Shown piece after piece: positions 45,063 to 54,782 of a stretch of 64,000 bases of DNA. The translations under genes were made by a program, and so were the position numbers. This DNA comes from CAJQLB01 sp905479065 (GTDB lineage: Bacteria; Bacteroidota; Bacteroidia; Flavobacteriales; Flavobacteriaceae), in the NCBI GenBank assembly GCA_943846735.1, contig OX044364.1, positions 1,550,001-1,614,000 of the forward strand, written 5' to 3'. Numbering within the stretch: position 1 is the first letter of the stretch; the number at the start of each line of letters is the position of its first letter. The notes under the pieces were generated by a model, which made no database searches, had not been told where the DNA came from, and was given only the letters and a program-made list of their open reading frames with translations.

Positions 45063-48000
45063 AAGCATTGTTTTAGTTGGTTTTATTCTTTTGTTTAGTT
45101 GCCACGAACAAAAAGAGCGACTCTTCATCAAAGCTCCCACAAAAGAAACAGGAATCGTTTTTAAAAATAGTTTAACAGCATCAGATGACGTCAATATTCT
45201 CGATTATCTTTACTACTATAACGGAGGTGGTGTTGCCTTAGGCGATATCAATAATGACGGACTTTTAGATGTCTTTTTATCTGCTAACCAGTTGCCAAAT
45301 AAATTATATTTAAACAAGGGAAATCTCACCTTTGAAGACATCTCTAAAAAAGCCTTAATTGAGGGAAATAGCTCTTGGAATACCGGAGCAATAATGGGTG
45401 ACATCAATGGTGATGGCTTAATTGACATTTATGTTTGTGCAGTTGTCGGGGTTAATGGTTTTTATGGGCATAATGAATTGTATATAAATAATGGCAATGA
45501 AACTTTTACTGAAAGTGCAAAATACTATAATTTAGATTTTGACTCTTACAGTTCCTCTGCCGCATTTTTAGACTTTGATCTCGATGGAGACTTAGATATT
45601 TATCTTTTAAATCACGCTACGCATACACAAGAATCATTTGGAAATGTAACAGTAAGAAGTAAGAGAAATTATCAAACTGGGGACAAGTTATTGAGAAATG
45701 ATGGCGATTCATTTACAGACATCAGTGAGGAAGCAGGTATATTTGGAGGGGTCAACGGCTATGGTTTAGGTGTAGCAATAGCCGATTTCAATAAAGATGG
45801 TTATCCAGATATTTTCGTTGGAAATGACTTCCATGAAGATGATTATTATTACATAAACAAGGGTGATGGAACATTTTCTGAACAACTCAAAAATTATTTT
45901 GGACACACCTCTAGATTTTCAATGGGAAATGATGCTGCTGACATCAACCATGATGGTTGGCCAGATTTATTGTCTTTGGACATGTTAGCAGAAGATGAAA
46001 TCGTTCTCAAATCTTCAGAAGGTGATGATAATATCCAAATCCAAAAACTAAGGACTGAAAAATATGGATACCACTATCAGTTTACTCGAAATATGATGTT
46101 CATTAATCAAGCAAATTCAAGGTTTTTGGAAACCGGTCTTCTCAGTGGTATTGGAGCCACAGACTGGAGTTGGAGTGGGCTGTTTGCTGATTACGACCAA
46201 GATGGTGAGCAAGATTTATTCATTTCAAATGGTATTCCAAAGAGACCTAATGATTTAGATTTTATAAAATTTGTTTCAAATGAACAGATTCAAAAAAAAA
46301 TTGACAACACAAAATTAGTTGATCAAGAGGCTCTAAATATGATGCCCTCAGGGGAAACACACAACTATATTTTTAAAGGCTCGAAAGAATTAAAATTTCA
46401 AGACAAATCAGGTATTTGGATTGATGACAACTTAAATGTTTCAGGAGCAACGGCCTTTGGAGATTTAGACAATGATGGAGATTTAGATTTGGTGATTAAT
46501 AATATCAATGAAGAGGCCTCTATTTACATCAATCAAACAAATGAAAAACGTCATTTTTTAAAATTAAAATTCAATTATTTTAAACCAAACTCCTTTGGTA
46601 TCGGAACAAAAGTATACGCCTATTCAGCAGGAATACTTCAATATAAAGAACTCTACACCGTAAGAGGATTTCAATCGTCCTCAGAACCTGTGATTCATTT
46701 TGGTTTTGGATCTGTAAATTCAGTCGATTCAATAAGGGTTGTTTGGCCAAACAATACCTATCAAACATTAAAAAATATTTCCACCAACCAAACCCTGACG
46801 ATTAACCCTGAGGACACACAAGTTTTAGCCAAAGAAAAAACAACATTAAATAAGTCACTAGTTTTCAAACAAACTGAAAATAATCTCGGTTTGAATTTTA
46901 CTCATGAAGAAGACAACTACATTGACTTTAATAGACAAAAGCTAATTCCTTATCAGATTTCAGATCGAGGTCCAGGTGTTGCTATCGGAGATTTAAATAA
47001 TGATGGAAAAGATGATGTTTATTTTGGTAGTTCTAAATTTAAAACACCAAAAGTTTATGTCCAAGGTGATAGTCAGTTTAATGAACAAATTATTAAAACT
47101 ATTTACAAAGATTCTATTACAGAAGATGTTGAGGCAATCATTGCTGATTTCAATGGCGATTCTATAAATGACATCATCATTGGAACTGGAGGAGGTGATT
47201 TTTTTAACAATATGCCTCCATTATTAGATAAATATTACAGTCAAAACAATAAGCATTATTTAAAGGAAGATTTTCCTGCTTATTTTGAGAATGCCAACGT
47301 CATTAAAGCTTTCGACTATGATCTTGACGGAGATTTAGACCTATTTATTGGGAACAACGCCGTGTCTAACGATTTTGGTAACATTCCAAATTCTTATGTC
47401 TTAAACAATGATAATGGTTATTTTTCAATTCTCAAGGATCAACCATTTCAGAATATAGGGATGGTAACAGATGCTATTTGGGATGACTTTAACTCTGACG
47501 GCTTTGCAGATCTTATCATAGTAGGAGAATGGATGTCTCCAAAATTCTTTCGTAACGAGAAGGGCAATTTCGTTGAGGAATTAACTGTCAATCAAAAATT
47601 AAATGGATTATGGCAACAAATAATTCCTTTCGATATTGACAATGACGGAGATACTGATTATTTGTTAGGTAACTGGGGAGAAAATTCAAAATTTAAAGCA
47701 TCTAAGGACCGCCCTCTTAAAATGTACTACTCAGATTTTGATAATAACGAGACTACCGAAACCATTGTTTGTAATTATAATAAAGATGGGTATTACCCAA
47801 TATTGGGCTTAGATGAATTAGCCAGTCAACTCATTAGTTTACGTAAAAAATATCCTTCGTACAAAAACTTTGCTGGTAAACAAATTTCTGAGATTATAGA
47901 AAAATCTGATTTAGATAGTGCTAAAGAACTGAATGTACATACCTTATCATCAGGCTACTTAAAAAACATCAATAACCAATACACATTCGTCCCATTTAAA

Positions 48001-48303
48001 AGTGAGTTGCAAATCGCTCCTATCACCTCTTTTTTAAAATATGATTTTGATGATGATGGAACGTTTGAAATTTTAGTGGGAGGGAATTATTTTGGGGTAA
48101 CACCATATCATGGTCGCTTTGATTCATTTCCAGGAGCTCTAATTAAAAATGATAGCACAGTCATTCTCGGAAATAAAATTGGATTAAATTTTAGTAACAA
48201 AGCCATAAAAAGTCTAAATATCATATCATTTAAACAACAACCCTTCTTAATGGTTACTGTAAATAATGACAAGGCGCAAGTATATGAACTAACAAACCAA
48301 TAA
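45052..48303 (+). CDS. FG-GAP/VCBS repeat (CRTAC1/ASPIC-like) lipoprotein, paralogue 3
   Basis: A 1,083-residue lipoprotein (ILLFSCHEQ, lipid cysteine near 17). Again 14 Asp-rich loops are seen in order, from DINNDGLLD to DFDDDGTFE, with an ASPIC-like centre, GFQSSSEPVIHFGFGS and RVVWPNNTYQ. The opening block DYLYYYNGGGVALGDINNDG is almost the same as in the other two. Start could be the ATG at 45052 or 45055. The stop overlaps the start of the haloperoxidase-like gene in a TAATG arrangement, tying the fourth gene to the set. Confidence 0.9.
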   Translation: MMSKSIVLVGFILLFSCHEQKERLFIKAPTKETGIVFKNSLTASDDVNILDYLYYYNGGGVALGDINNDGLLDVFLSANQLPNKLYLNKGNLTFEDISKKALIEGNSSWNTGAIMGDINGDGLIDIYVCAVVGVNGFYGHNELYINNGNETFTESAKYYNLDFDSYSSSAAFLDFDLDGDLDIYLLNHATHTQESFGNVTVRSKRNYQTGDKLLRNDGDSFTDISEEAGIFGGVNGYGLGVAIADFNKDGYPDIFVGNDFHEDDYYYINKGDGTFSEQLKNYFGHTSRFSMGNDAADINHDGWPDLLSLDMLAEDEIVLKSSEGDDNIQIQKLRTEKYGYHYQFTRNMMFINQANSRFLETGLLSGIGATDWSWSGLFADYDQDGEQDLFISNGIPKRPNDLDFIKFVSNEQIQKKIDNTKLVDQEALNMMPSGETHNYIFKGSKELKFQDKSGIWIDDNLNVSGATAFGDLDNDGDLDLVINNINEEASIYINQTNEKRHFLKLKFNYFKPNSFGIGTKVYAYSAGILQYKELYTVRGFQSSSEPVIHFGFGSVNSVDSIRVVWPNNTYQTLKNISTNQTLTINPEDTQVLAKEKTTLNKSLVFKQTENNLGLNFTHEEDNYIDFNRQKLIPYQISDRGPGVAIGDLNNDGKDDVYFGSSKFKTPKVYVQGDSQFNEQIIKTIYKDSITEDVEAIIADFNGDSINDIIIGTGGGDFFNNMPPLLDKYYSQNNKHYLKEDFPAYFENANVIKAFDYDLDGDLDLFIGNNAVSNDFGNIPNSYVLNNDNGYFSILKDQPFQNIGMVTDAIWDDFNSDGFADLIIVGEWMSPKFFRNEKGNFVEELTVNQKLNGLWQQIIPFDIDNDGDTDYLLGNWGENSKFKASKDRPLKMYYSDFDNNETTETIVCNYNKDGYYPILGLDELASQLISLRKKYPSYKNFAGKQISEIIEKSDLDSAKELNVHTLSSGYLKNINNQYTFVPFKSELQIAPITSFLKYDFDDDGTFEILVGGNYFGVTPYHGRFDSFPGALIKNDSTVILGNKIGLNFSNKAIKSLNIISFKQQPFLMVTVNNDKAQVYELTNQ

Positions 48304-49640
48304 TGATGAAATTAACACAAAAATTTTCCCTAGGATTTTTCTTTATTTTAATGATTTACTCATGCAAGCCAAACTACGACCCTATAGTAGTTTCTACAGA
48401 GGACTTTCACCTTTCCGTTGACAGGGTCATTGACGCGATGGTTCATGACATATTTTCGCCACCTGTAGCAAGTAGGGTTTTTGTCTATCCAAATATAGCT
48501 GCTTATGAAATTATAGCACAAAATGATAGTATGTATCAATCATTAGAAAAACAAATTGAACATCTTGGCGCAATTCCAAAAGCAGGCAAAAATAAGTCAA
48601 TAAATCATTCTTTATCGGCGCTCATTGCTCATATAGATTTAAGTCGACAACTCATTTTTTCTGAGGATAAAATTAAAGGTTTCAGAGACAGTCTTTACAC
48701 CAAATGGGAAAACATAAACCCTGTTGAGTTTGAAAATTCTCGAGAATACGGTCTTCAAGTTTCAGAATTCATAGCGAATTGGATGAATAATGACAACTAT
48801 CCTCAAACCAGAACAATGCCAAAATTTAGAGTAGATTCAGAAGATGAATCTAGATGGCAGCCTACACCACCATCTTATATGGACGGCCTTGAACCTCATT
48901 GGAACAAAATACGACCTTTCATTTTGGATTCAGCTGCACAATTTAAACCGACTCCCCCACCTTCTTTCTCGATGGAAAAAACATCTTTATTTTATAAGGA
49001 ATTACAAGAGGTGTATGACATCAGCGAACGAATTACAAAAAAAGGTGATGAGTCAGAGGAAATTGCGATTGCTCAATTTTGGGACTGTAATCCTTACGTT
49101 TCAATAACAAGAGGTCATTTAATGTTTGCTGTTAAAAAAATTACACCAGGAGCACATTGGATTGGAATCACAAAAATTGCATCAAAAAAAGACAATGCTA
49201 ATTATAGTAAAACTGTCTTCGCTTATACTAAAACTTCCATCGCACTTGCCGATGCCTTTATTAGTTGTTGGGACGAAAAATATCGAAGTAATCTTGTAAG
49301 ACCCGAAACTCTAATTAATACATATTTTAATGATGAATGGAAACCCATTCTTCAAACACCTCCTTTCCCGGAATACACAAGTGGTCACTCTGTTGTATCT
49401 GGAGCTGCCTCCGTTGTATTAACCTCAATTTTTGGAGAAAACTTTGATTTTATTGATAATTCAGAGGTTCCGTATGGTTTAAAAGAAAGGTCCTACTCCA
49501 CTTTTAGTGAGGCTGCTGATGAAGCTGCTATAAGTAGAATGTATGGTGGAATACACTACCGTTCTGCTGTTGAAATTGGTGTGGAGCAAGGAAGAAAAAT
49601 TGGGAAATTAGTTGTTAATCAACTAAACATGATACAATAA
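48303..49640 (+). CDS. Vanadium-dependent haloperoxidase / PAP2-type lipoprotein
   Basis: A 445-residue lipoprotein (MIYSC, lipid Cys21). All three vanadate/phosphate-binding motifs of the haloperoxidase and PAP2 acid phosphatase superfamily are intact: K-x6-R-P as Lys326 to Arg333-Pro334 (KYRSNLVRP), the SGH element as TSGHS with His362, and S-R-x5-H as Ser411-Arg412 to His418 (SRMYGGIHYR). The domain layout, with a long helical N-terminal part, matches bacterial haloperoxidase-like proteins rather than short membrane PAP2 enzymes. It may oxidise halides with peroxide or remove phosphate; the sequence alone cannot decide. It is coupled to paralogue 3 by overlap. Confidence 0.88.
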   Translation: MMKLTQKFSLGFFFILMIYSCKPNYDPIVVSTEDFHLSVDRVIDAMVHDIFSPPVASRVFVYPNIAAYEIIAQNDSMYQSLEKQIEHLGAIPKAGKNKSINHSLSALIAHIDLSRQLIFSEDKIKGFRDSLYTKWENINPVEFENSREYGLQVSEFIANWMNNDNYPQTRTMPKFRVDSEDESRWQPTPPSYMDGLEPHWNKIRPFILDSAAQFKPTPPPSFSMEKTSLFYKELQEVYDISERITKKGDESEEIAIAQFWDCNPYVSITRGHLMFAVKKITPGAHWIGITKIASKKDNANYSKTVFAYTKTSIALADAFISCWDEKYRSNLVRPETLINTYFNDEWKPILQTPPFPEYTSGHSVVSGAASVVLTSIFGENFDFIDNSEVPYGLKERSYSTFSEAADEAAISRMYGGIHYRSAVEIGVEQGRKIGKLVVNQLNMIQ

Positions 49641-49648
49641 ATTATAAA

Positions 49649-50548
49649 ATGGTGAGAAAAGTAGTTGCTATTATAAGTGTCTTAATTACAGGATTTTTAA
49701 CCTATTATTTCTTTGTTAAATCATATGATTACCTAATTACCATTAAGGCAAAGACCTCTGTTGGCACAGTCAATCAATCCATAAAATTATGGAATGGTAA
49801 TCTAGACAGTGCAACATTACTGACACAAAACACCTTAAACAATTTAACACAACAGATAACAATAAACGATTCTATACATTTATACGATTGGAATATCAAG
49901 TCTTTAAATGATTCTAGCTCCGTGATTAACGTGTATATAAAAGATATAAACAACAGCTTTTTTAATAAAATCACAATGCCCTTTGGGCATACCAATTTTG
50001 AAAAGAGAGTCACACGGACGGTTATTGATTTTTCAAACAAACTCACGGAACATTTAAGTAAAATCAAGGTTCGTGTCCAAGGTATCGCCTCTACCCCTCA
50101 AACATATTGTGCCTATGTTTCAATGACCGGGCTACAAATAGAAAAAGCACGAGGCATGATGAAAAACTACACCTTCCTAAGTAATTTCCTTTATGAGGGA
50201 CATGTAGAAATGAATGGTACTCCGTTTATTGAAATTTCACGCTGGAATAAGGAAAAAGACAGTATTAATTACAACTTTTGCTTTCCAATTATAAAAAGTG
50301 ACTCACTTCCAAAACATCATCTCATTTCCTATAAACAACAAGAAAGTGTCAAAGCTTTAAAAGCAACCTATAATGGCAACTACATAACCTCTGACAGAGC
50401 TTGGTACGCATTATTAGAACATGCAGAACGCAATGCCATTAAAGTCTCCGAAACTCCTATTGAAGTTTTTTACAATAACCCTAATTTTGGTGGCGACGAA
50501 CTTCAATGGAATGCTGAAATTTTTATGCCTTTAATTGACCAGGAATGA
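49649..50548 (+). CDS. Membrane-anchored protein with GyrI-like effector-binding domain
   Basis: A 299-residue protein with one N-terminal transmembrane helix (about 5-24). The middle (about 40-130) resembles the SRPBCC-type segment found in related flavobacterial proteins. The C-terminal part (about 150-295), with AYVSMTGLQ, KALKATYNGNYITSDRAWYALLEHAERN and a closing EIFMPL, matches GyrI-like/AraC effector-binding domains. These bind small ligands. There is no DNA-binding domain. It overlaps the alpha-glucosidase gene by four bases (ATGA), so it belongs to the same operon, but what it does there is unclear. Confidence 0.65.
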   Translation: MVRKVVAIISVLITGFLTYYFFVKSYDYLITIKAKTSVGTVNQSIKLWNGNLDSATLLTQNTLNNLTQQITINDSIHLYDWNIKSLNDSSSVINVYIKDINNSFFNKITMPFGHTNFEKRVTRTVIDFSNKLTEHLSKIKVRVQGIASTPQTYCAYVSMTGLQIEKARGMMKNYTFLSNFLYEGHVEMNGTPFIEISRWNKEKDSINYNFCFPIIKSDSLPKHHLISYKQQESVKALKATYNGNYITSDRAWYALLEHAERNAIKVSETPIEVFYNNPNFGGDELQWNAEIFMPLIDQE

Positions 50549-52218
50549 AAGATATTAATGTACTAAACAGAGCTTGGTGGAAGGAGGGTGTAATTTATCA
50601 AATTTACCCCAGGAGTTTCAAGGATACAACAGGAAACGGCATTGGAGATCTTCAAGGAATTATTCAAAAACTGGATTACATCGCAAGTCTTGGTGTGACA
50701 ATGGTTTGGCTAAATCCAATTTACGAATCTCCAAATGATGATAATGGATACGATATAAGTGATTATCGAGCTATCATGAGCGAGTTTGGAACTATGGAAG
50801 ATTTTTCAGAACTTCTAGAGGGCTTGCATGAAAGAAATATTAAATTCATTATGGATGTTGTTGTAAATCACAGTAGTGACGAACATGAGTGGTTTAAACA
50901 ATCTAGAAGTTCTCGTGATAATCCTTATCGAGATTATTATCACTGGTGGCCAGCAGAAAAAGGGAAACCAAATCATCGTTGGAGTTTCTTTGATGAAAAC
51001 AGTGATGCTTGGAAATACGATGCACAAACAAATGCTTACTATTTACATTATTTCTCTCAGAAACAACCAGATTTAAATTGGGAAAACCCAAAGGTTAGGC
51101 AAGAAGTATATAATATTATGAAATTTTGGGCAGATAAAGGAGTTGATGGATTTCGATTAGATGCATTTCAGTTTGTAAGTAAAGACATTGAATTCCCACC
51201 CTTCCCTGAAGGTTATGATGACAACATACCAAGTGTGATAAAGTACCATGGTATGGGTCCTCATATACATCATTATCTTCGAGAAATGTATAATGAAGTA
51301 TTAAGTAAATATGATGTTTTTGCAGTTTCAGAGGGTGCTGGAAGCACCCTGGATGATGCTCATAGTATTGTAGATGAAGATCGTAACGAGTTACAAATGG
51401 TTTATCATTTTGAAGGTACTGATTTAGTGAGTTCTTTAGATAAATGTACTTTGAAGGATTTTAAAGCGTCATTCACAAAATGGGAAACATCTTTTGAGAA
51501 TAAAGGTTGGATTTCTATGTACTTATCCAATCATGACCAATCAAGAGTCGTTAATCGCTTTGGCAGCGATAATCCGAAGTTTAAAGATTATTCTGCGAAA
51601 ATGCTAAATACGTTTATTCTTTCAATGAGAGGCACCCCATACGCCTACTATGGAGACGAATTAGGCATGACAAATATTGGATTTACAGAAATTGAGCAGT
51701 ACAAAGACATTGCTGCCATAAACGGCTATAAAAAAGCAGCCTCCGATGGTGAGAATTTAAATCAATACCTAAAAAAACTTAATTTACTTTCTAGAGATAA
51801 CGGTCGAACACCCATGCAGTGGGATGCTTCTAATCATGCTGGGTTTTCAAAGGAAACTCCATGGCTCCCTGTTCATGAAAATCACACAACTGTAAATGTT
51901 GCCAATCAGGAAGTTGACCAAAATTCTGTATTGCATCACTTCAAAAAAATGGTTGCACTTAGAAAAGACAATTTAGTTTTTGTGTATGGCAAGTACAAAA
52001 TTATTCAAAAAGAACACCCAACAGTCTACGCCTACAGCAGAACTTTAGACAAGCAAAAAATGATAATTCTATTAAATTTTTCTGAGACAGTTTCAAGTAT
52101 AAATTTACTTAACTTGGTTCAATGTAAAGAAGTTCTTATCAATAATTATGATCATTTAACCATTGAGAAAAATACCGCTACATTACAACCTTATCAAGCT
52201 GTCATTTTAAAGTTTTAA
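50545..52218 (+). CDS. GH13 alpha-glucosidase
   Basis: A 557-residue GH13 enzyme of the alpha-glucosidase/oligo-1,6-glucosidase group, starting WWKEGVIYQIYPRSFKDTTGNGIGD. The catalytic residues are Asp206 (nucleophile, GFRLDAFQ), Glu263 (acid/base, VSEGAG) and Asp331 (SNHDQ). Alanine follows the nucleophile, where alpha-1,6-specific relatives have valine, which argues for alpha-1,4 or mixed specificity. It has no signal peptide, so it works in the cytoplasm on imported disaccharides. Co-encoded with two permeases, trehalase and a sugar kinase. Confidence 0.93.
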   Translation: MKDINVLNRAWWKEGVIYQIYPRSFKDTTGNGIGDLQGIIQKLDYIASLGVTMVWLNPIYESPNDDNGYDISDYRAIMSEFGTMEDFSELLEGLHERNIKFIMDVVVNHSSDEHEWFKQSRSSRDNPYRDYYHWWPAEKGKPNHRWSFFDENSDAWKYDAQTNAYYLHYFSQKQPDLNWENPKVRQEVYNIMKFWADKGVDGFRLDAFQFVSKDIEFPPFPEGYDDNIPSVIKYHGMGPHIHHYLREMYNEVLSKYDVFAVSEGAGSTLDDAHSIVDEDRNELQMVYHFEGTDLVSSLDKCTLKDFKASFTKWETSFENKGWISMYLSNHDQSRVVNRFGSDNPKFKDYSAKMLNTFILSMRGTPYAYYGDELGMTNIGFTEIEQYKDIAAINGYKKAASDGENLNQYLKKLNLLSRDNGRTPMQWDASNHAGFSKETPWLPVHENHTTVNVANQEVDQNSVLHHFKKMVALRKDNLVFVYGKYKIIQKEHPTVYAYSRTLDKQKMIILLNFSETVSSINLLNLVQCKEVLINNYDHLTIEKNTATLQPYQAVILKF

Positions 52219-52228
52219 AATAAAAAAT

Positions 52229-53551
52229 ATGAAAATATCCAAACCTAATTTATCTTTTTGGCAAATCTTTAATATGAATGTCGGATTCTTGGGAATTCAA
52301 TATAGTTTTGGATTACAACAAACAGCTATAAATCCGATATTCTTGTTTTTGGGAGCCTCTGAAGACATGTTACCCATTTTAAATATTGCAGGCCCAGTTA
52401 CAGGTTTAATTGTTCAACCAATTATTGGCGCCATGTCAGATAAAACTTGGTCTTTAAAGTGGGGAAGGCGCAAACCATATTTTTTAATTGGTGCTTTATT
52501 GGGCAGTATCTGTCTATTTGTGTTTCCACATAGTCCTGTGTTATGGTTTGCTGTTGGTTTACTTTGGATTTTGGATGTTGGTAACAACGTGGCTATGGAA
52601 CCATATCGAGCTTTTGTAGGAGACAAACTACCCGAGAAACAATTGAGTTTAGGCTATCAAATGCAGAGTTTATTTTGTGGCTTGGGAACATTACTAGCCA
52701 CAGGATCAATTATCTTATTTCAATATTTATTTGGTGAAGAGGCGGACGTTGCAGGCACAATTCCACAGTGGGTTTATTATTCTTTTTACATAGGTGCGAT
52801 ACTTTCCCTTACAACAATCTTATGGTCTGTTTTTAAAACATCTGAAATTCCTCCCACAAAAGAAGAGTTTATAGAAATTAATAAGATAAAAGCTTTATCA
52901 TTAATTAAACGAATCGCTAAACCTTTCCAAGAAATTAGTATCGCAGTCAAAGAAATGCCAAAGTTTATGTGGAAAATTGGAGCTGTATATTTATTTCAAT
53001 GGTATGCCTTATTTGTTTATTGGCAATTTTCAACGCCATTATTTATGAAAACAATGGGATATTCAATTTCTGAAGCAGGTTCTCAATCTGCAGCAATGAG
53101 TCTTACATATAATACCACGACGATGCTAATTGCGCTGATTTTGGTGCCTTTAACTTTAAAATTTGGAAATAAAAAAATGTATGCTCTGAGCTTATTTGGA
53201 ACCGCCGTAGCATTATTTTGTATTCCTTTTATATCTGATCCTTTACTTGTTTTGATTCCAATGATATTATTTGGGATTGGTTGGGCAGCAATGATGGGAA
53301 TTCCTTACACCATGGTTTCCAAAATTGTACCTCAAGAACGAAGAGGTGTATATATGGGGATTTTGAACATGATGATTGTCATTCCAATGGGTATAGAAAC
53401 CGTGACTTTTGGGCCTATCTACAAGTATTTATTGTCTGATAATGCAATTAACGCCATGTTATTTGCCGGAGTGTTTTTCGCTATTTCTGCCATATTAGCT
53501 ATGCGTTTAAATGAAACTTCTCGCTTTAATAAAAAGACTTCAACACAATGA
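52229..53551 (+). CDS. Sugar:cation symporter of the SLC45/GPH type
   Basis: A 440-residue permease with about twelve transmembrane helices. The loop after helix 2, SDKTWSLKWGRRKPYFLIGA, carries the GRRKP signature of SLC45 and sucrose/maltose symporters. Further conserved segments are VAMEPYRAFVGD and GIPYTMVSKIVPQERRGVYMG. Such proteins in Bacteroidota clusters carry maltose or related disaccharides across the inner membrane. It lies next to alpha-glucosidase and trehalase genes, so a disaccharide substrate is likely. The stop overlaps the next permease gene by four bases. Confidence 0.9.
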   Translation: MKISKPNLSFWQIFNMNVGFLGIQYSFGLQQTAINPIFLFLGASEDMLPILNIAGPVTGLIVQPIIGAMSDKTWSLKWGRRKPYFLIGALLGSICLFVFPHSPVLWFAVGLLWILDVGNNVAMEPYRAFVGDKLPEKQLSLGYQMQSLFCGLGTLLATGSIILFQYLFGEEADVAGTIPQWVYYSFYIGAILSLTTILWSVFKTSEIPPTKEEFIEINKIKALSLIKRIAKPFQEISIAVKEMPKFMWKIGAVYLFQWYALFVYWQFSTPLFMKTMGYSISEAGSQSAAMSLTYNTTTMLIALILVPLTLKFGNKKMYALSLFGTAVALFCIPFISDPLLVLIPMILFGIGWAAMMGIPYTMVSKIVPQERRGVYMGILNMMIVIPMGIETVTFGPIYKYLLSDNAINAMLFAGVFFAISAILAMRLNETSRFNKKTSTQ

Positions 53552-54780
53552 AACATGTCGGTATTAAAATTGCACTTTTTTTAAACTATTTTGTTTTTGC
53601 ATTTTTGTTGAACAGTGTTGGTACTGTTATTTTACAAGTACAAAGGAGTATGGAAATTTCAAAAGCGAGCGCGAGTATTTTAGAGGGCTTCAAAGATATT
53701 CCTATCGCAATTGCATCTTTTATACTCGCCTCATTTTTACCAAAAATTGGCTTGAAAAAATCCATGTTATTGGGTCTCGCACTCGTAGCTATTTGCTGTT
53801 TTATTACGCCGTATACAAATCAATTTTGGTATTTCAAATTTTTATTTCTGATGATAGGGATTTCATTCGCCCTCATCAAAGTTAGTGTTTTTGCTACCAT
53901 TGGTCTCATTACAAATAGTCAAAAAGAGCACGGTAGTTTTATGGGGATTATAGAGGGTGTTTTCATGGGAGGAGTTCTTCTTGGGAATATTATTTTTAGT
54001 CTTTTTATTGATGACAATAATCCAAAGTCAACCAACTGGCTGAGTATGTATTGGCTAATGGGAGGACTTTCTTTACTAGCATTTTTAGTGCTTTATTTTT
54101 CAAAACTAGACGAAACTGAAGCAAGGATTAAACAACGCGAATTCAAAGAAGACTTTAAAGAGATGATGTTACTCATCATAAAACCATTGACTGTTGTTTT
54201 TGTTTTAAGTATCTTTTTATATGTTTTAACTGAACAAAGCTTTCAAACATGGTTCCCAACATTTTATACGGATATCATCAACGCACCAGCGAGTATGGCC
54301 ATACAAGCAGGAGCAATTTTAGGTGGAGCCTTTATGATAGGCCGTTTTCTAGGAGGATTTATTTTAAAAAAAATAAAGTGGATTTATCTCCTGACCACTT
54401 GTATTATATCAGCAGGAATTATAATATTACTTGTTTTACCTCTCGCTAATAACATGGATAACCAAGGTGTGATTTCGTGGACACAAGCTCCTTTGGTCGT
54501 TTACATGATGCCTGCTATAGGATTATTTTTAGCACCAATTTACCCAACGATCAACTCTACCATTTTATCGTCTTTACCAAAGCATATGCATAGTTCGATG
54601 TCAGGTTTAATTGTTGTCTTTTCAGCACTAGGAGGGACAACAGGATCCATAATAACTGGAAACGTTTTTCAAAGATATGATGGATTCACCGCATTTTACT
54701 TATCACTAATTCCCTTAGCAGGCATTCTTATTTCAATTTGGATTCTTTACAATTTAACGCGTTCTAGACAGATAAATTGA
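53548..54780 (+). CDS. MFS transporter, probable sugar permease
   Basis: A 410-residue major facilitator protein with about twelve hydrophobic helices, starting IALFLNYFVFAFLLNSVGTVIL. A conserved-looking stretch is EGFKDIPIAIASFILASFLPKIG, and the second half has GGAFMIGRFLGGFILKKI. It is not close to the SLC45 permease encoded just upstream. Two permeases in one operon suggest two substrates, for example trehalose and maltose or glucose. Which one moves trehalose cannot be told from sequence. Confidence 0.82.
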   Translation: MKHVGIKIALFLNYFVFAFLLNSVGTVILQVQRSMEISKASASILEGFKDIPIAIASFILASFLPKIGLKKSMLLGLALVAICCFITPYTNQFWYFKFLFLMIGISFALIKVSVFATIGLITNSQKEHGSFMGIIEGVFMGGVLLGNIIFSLFIDDNNPKSTNWLSMYWLMGGLSLLAFLVLYFSKLDETEARIKQREFKEDFKEMMLLIIKPLTVVFVLSIFLYVLTEQSFQTWFPTFYTDIINAPASMAIQAGAILGGAFMIGRFLGGFILKKIKWIYLLTTCIISAGIIILLVLPLANNMDNQGVISWTQAPLVVYMMPAIGLFLAPIYPTINSTILSSLPKHMHSSMSGLIVVFSALGGTTGSIITGNVFQRYDGFTAFYLSLIPLAGILISIWILYNLTRSRQIN

Positions 54781-54782
54781 GA

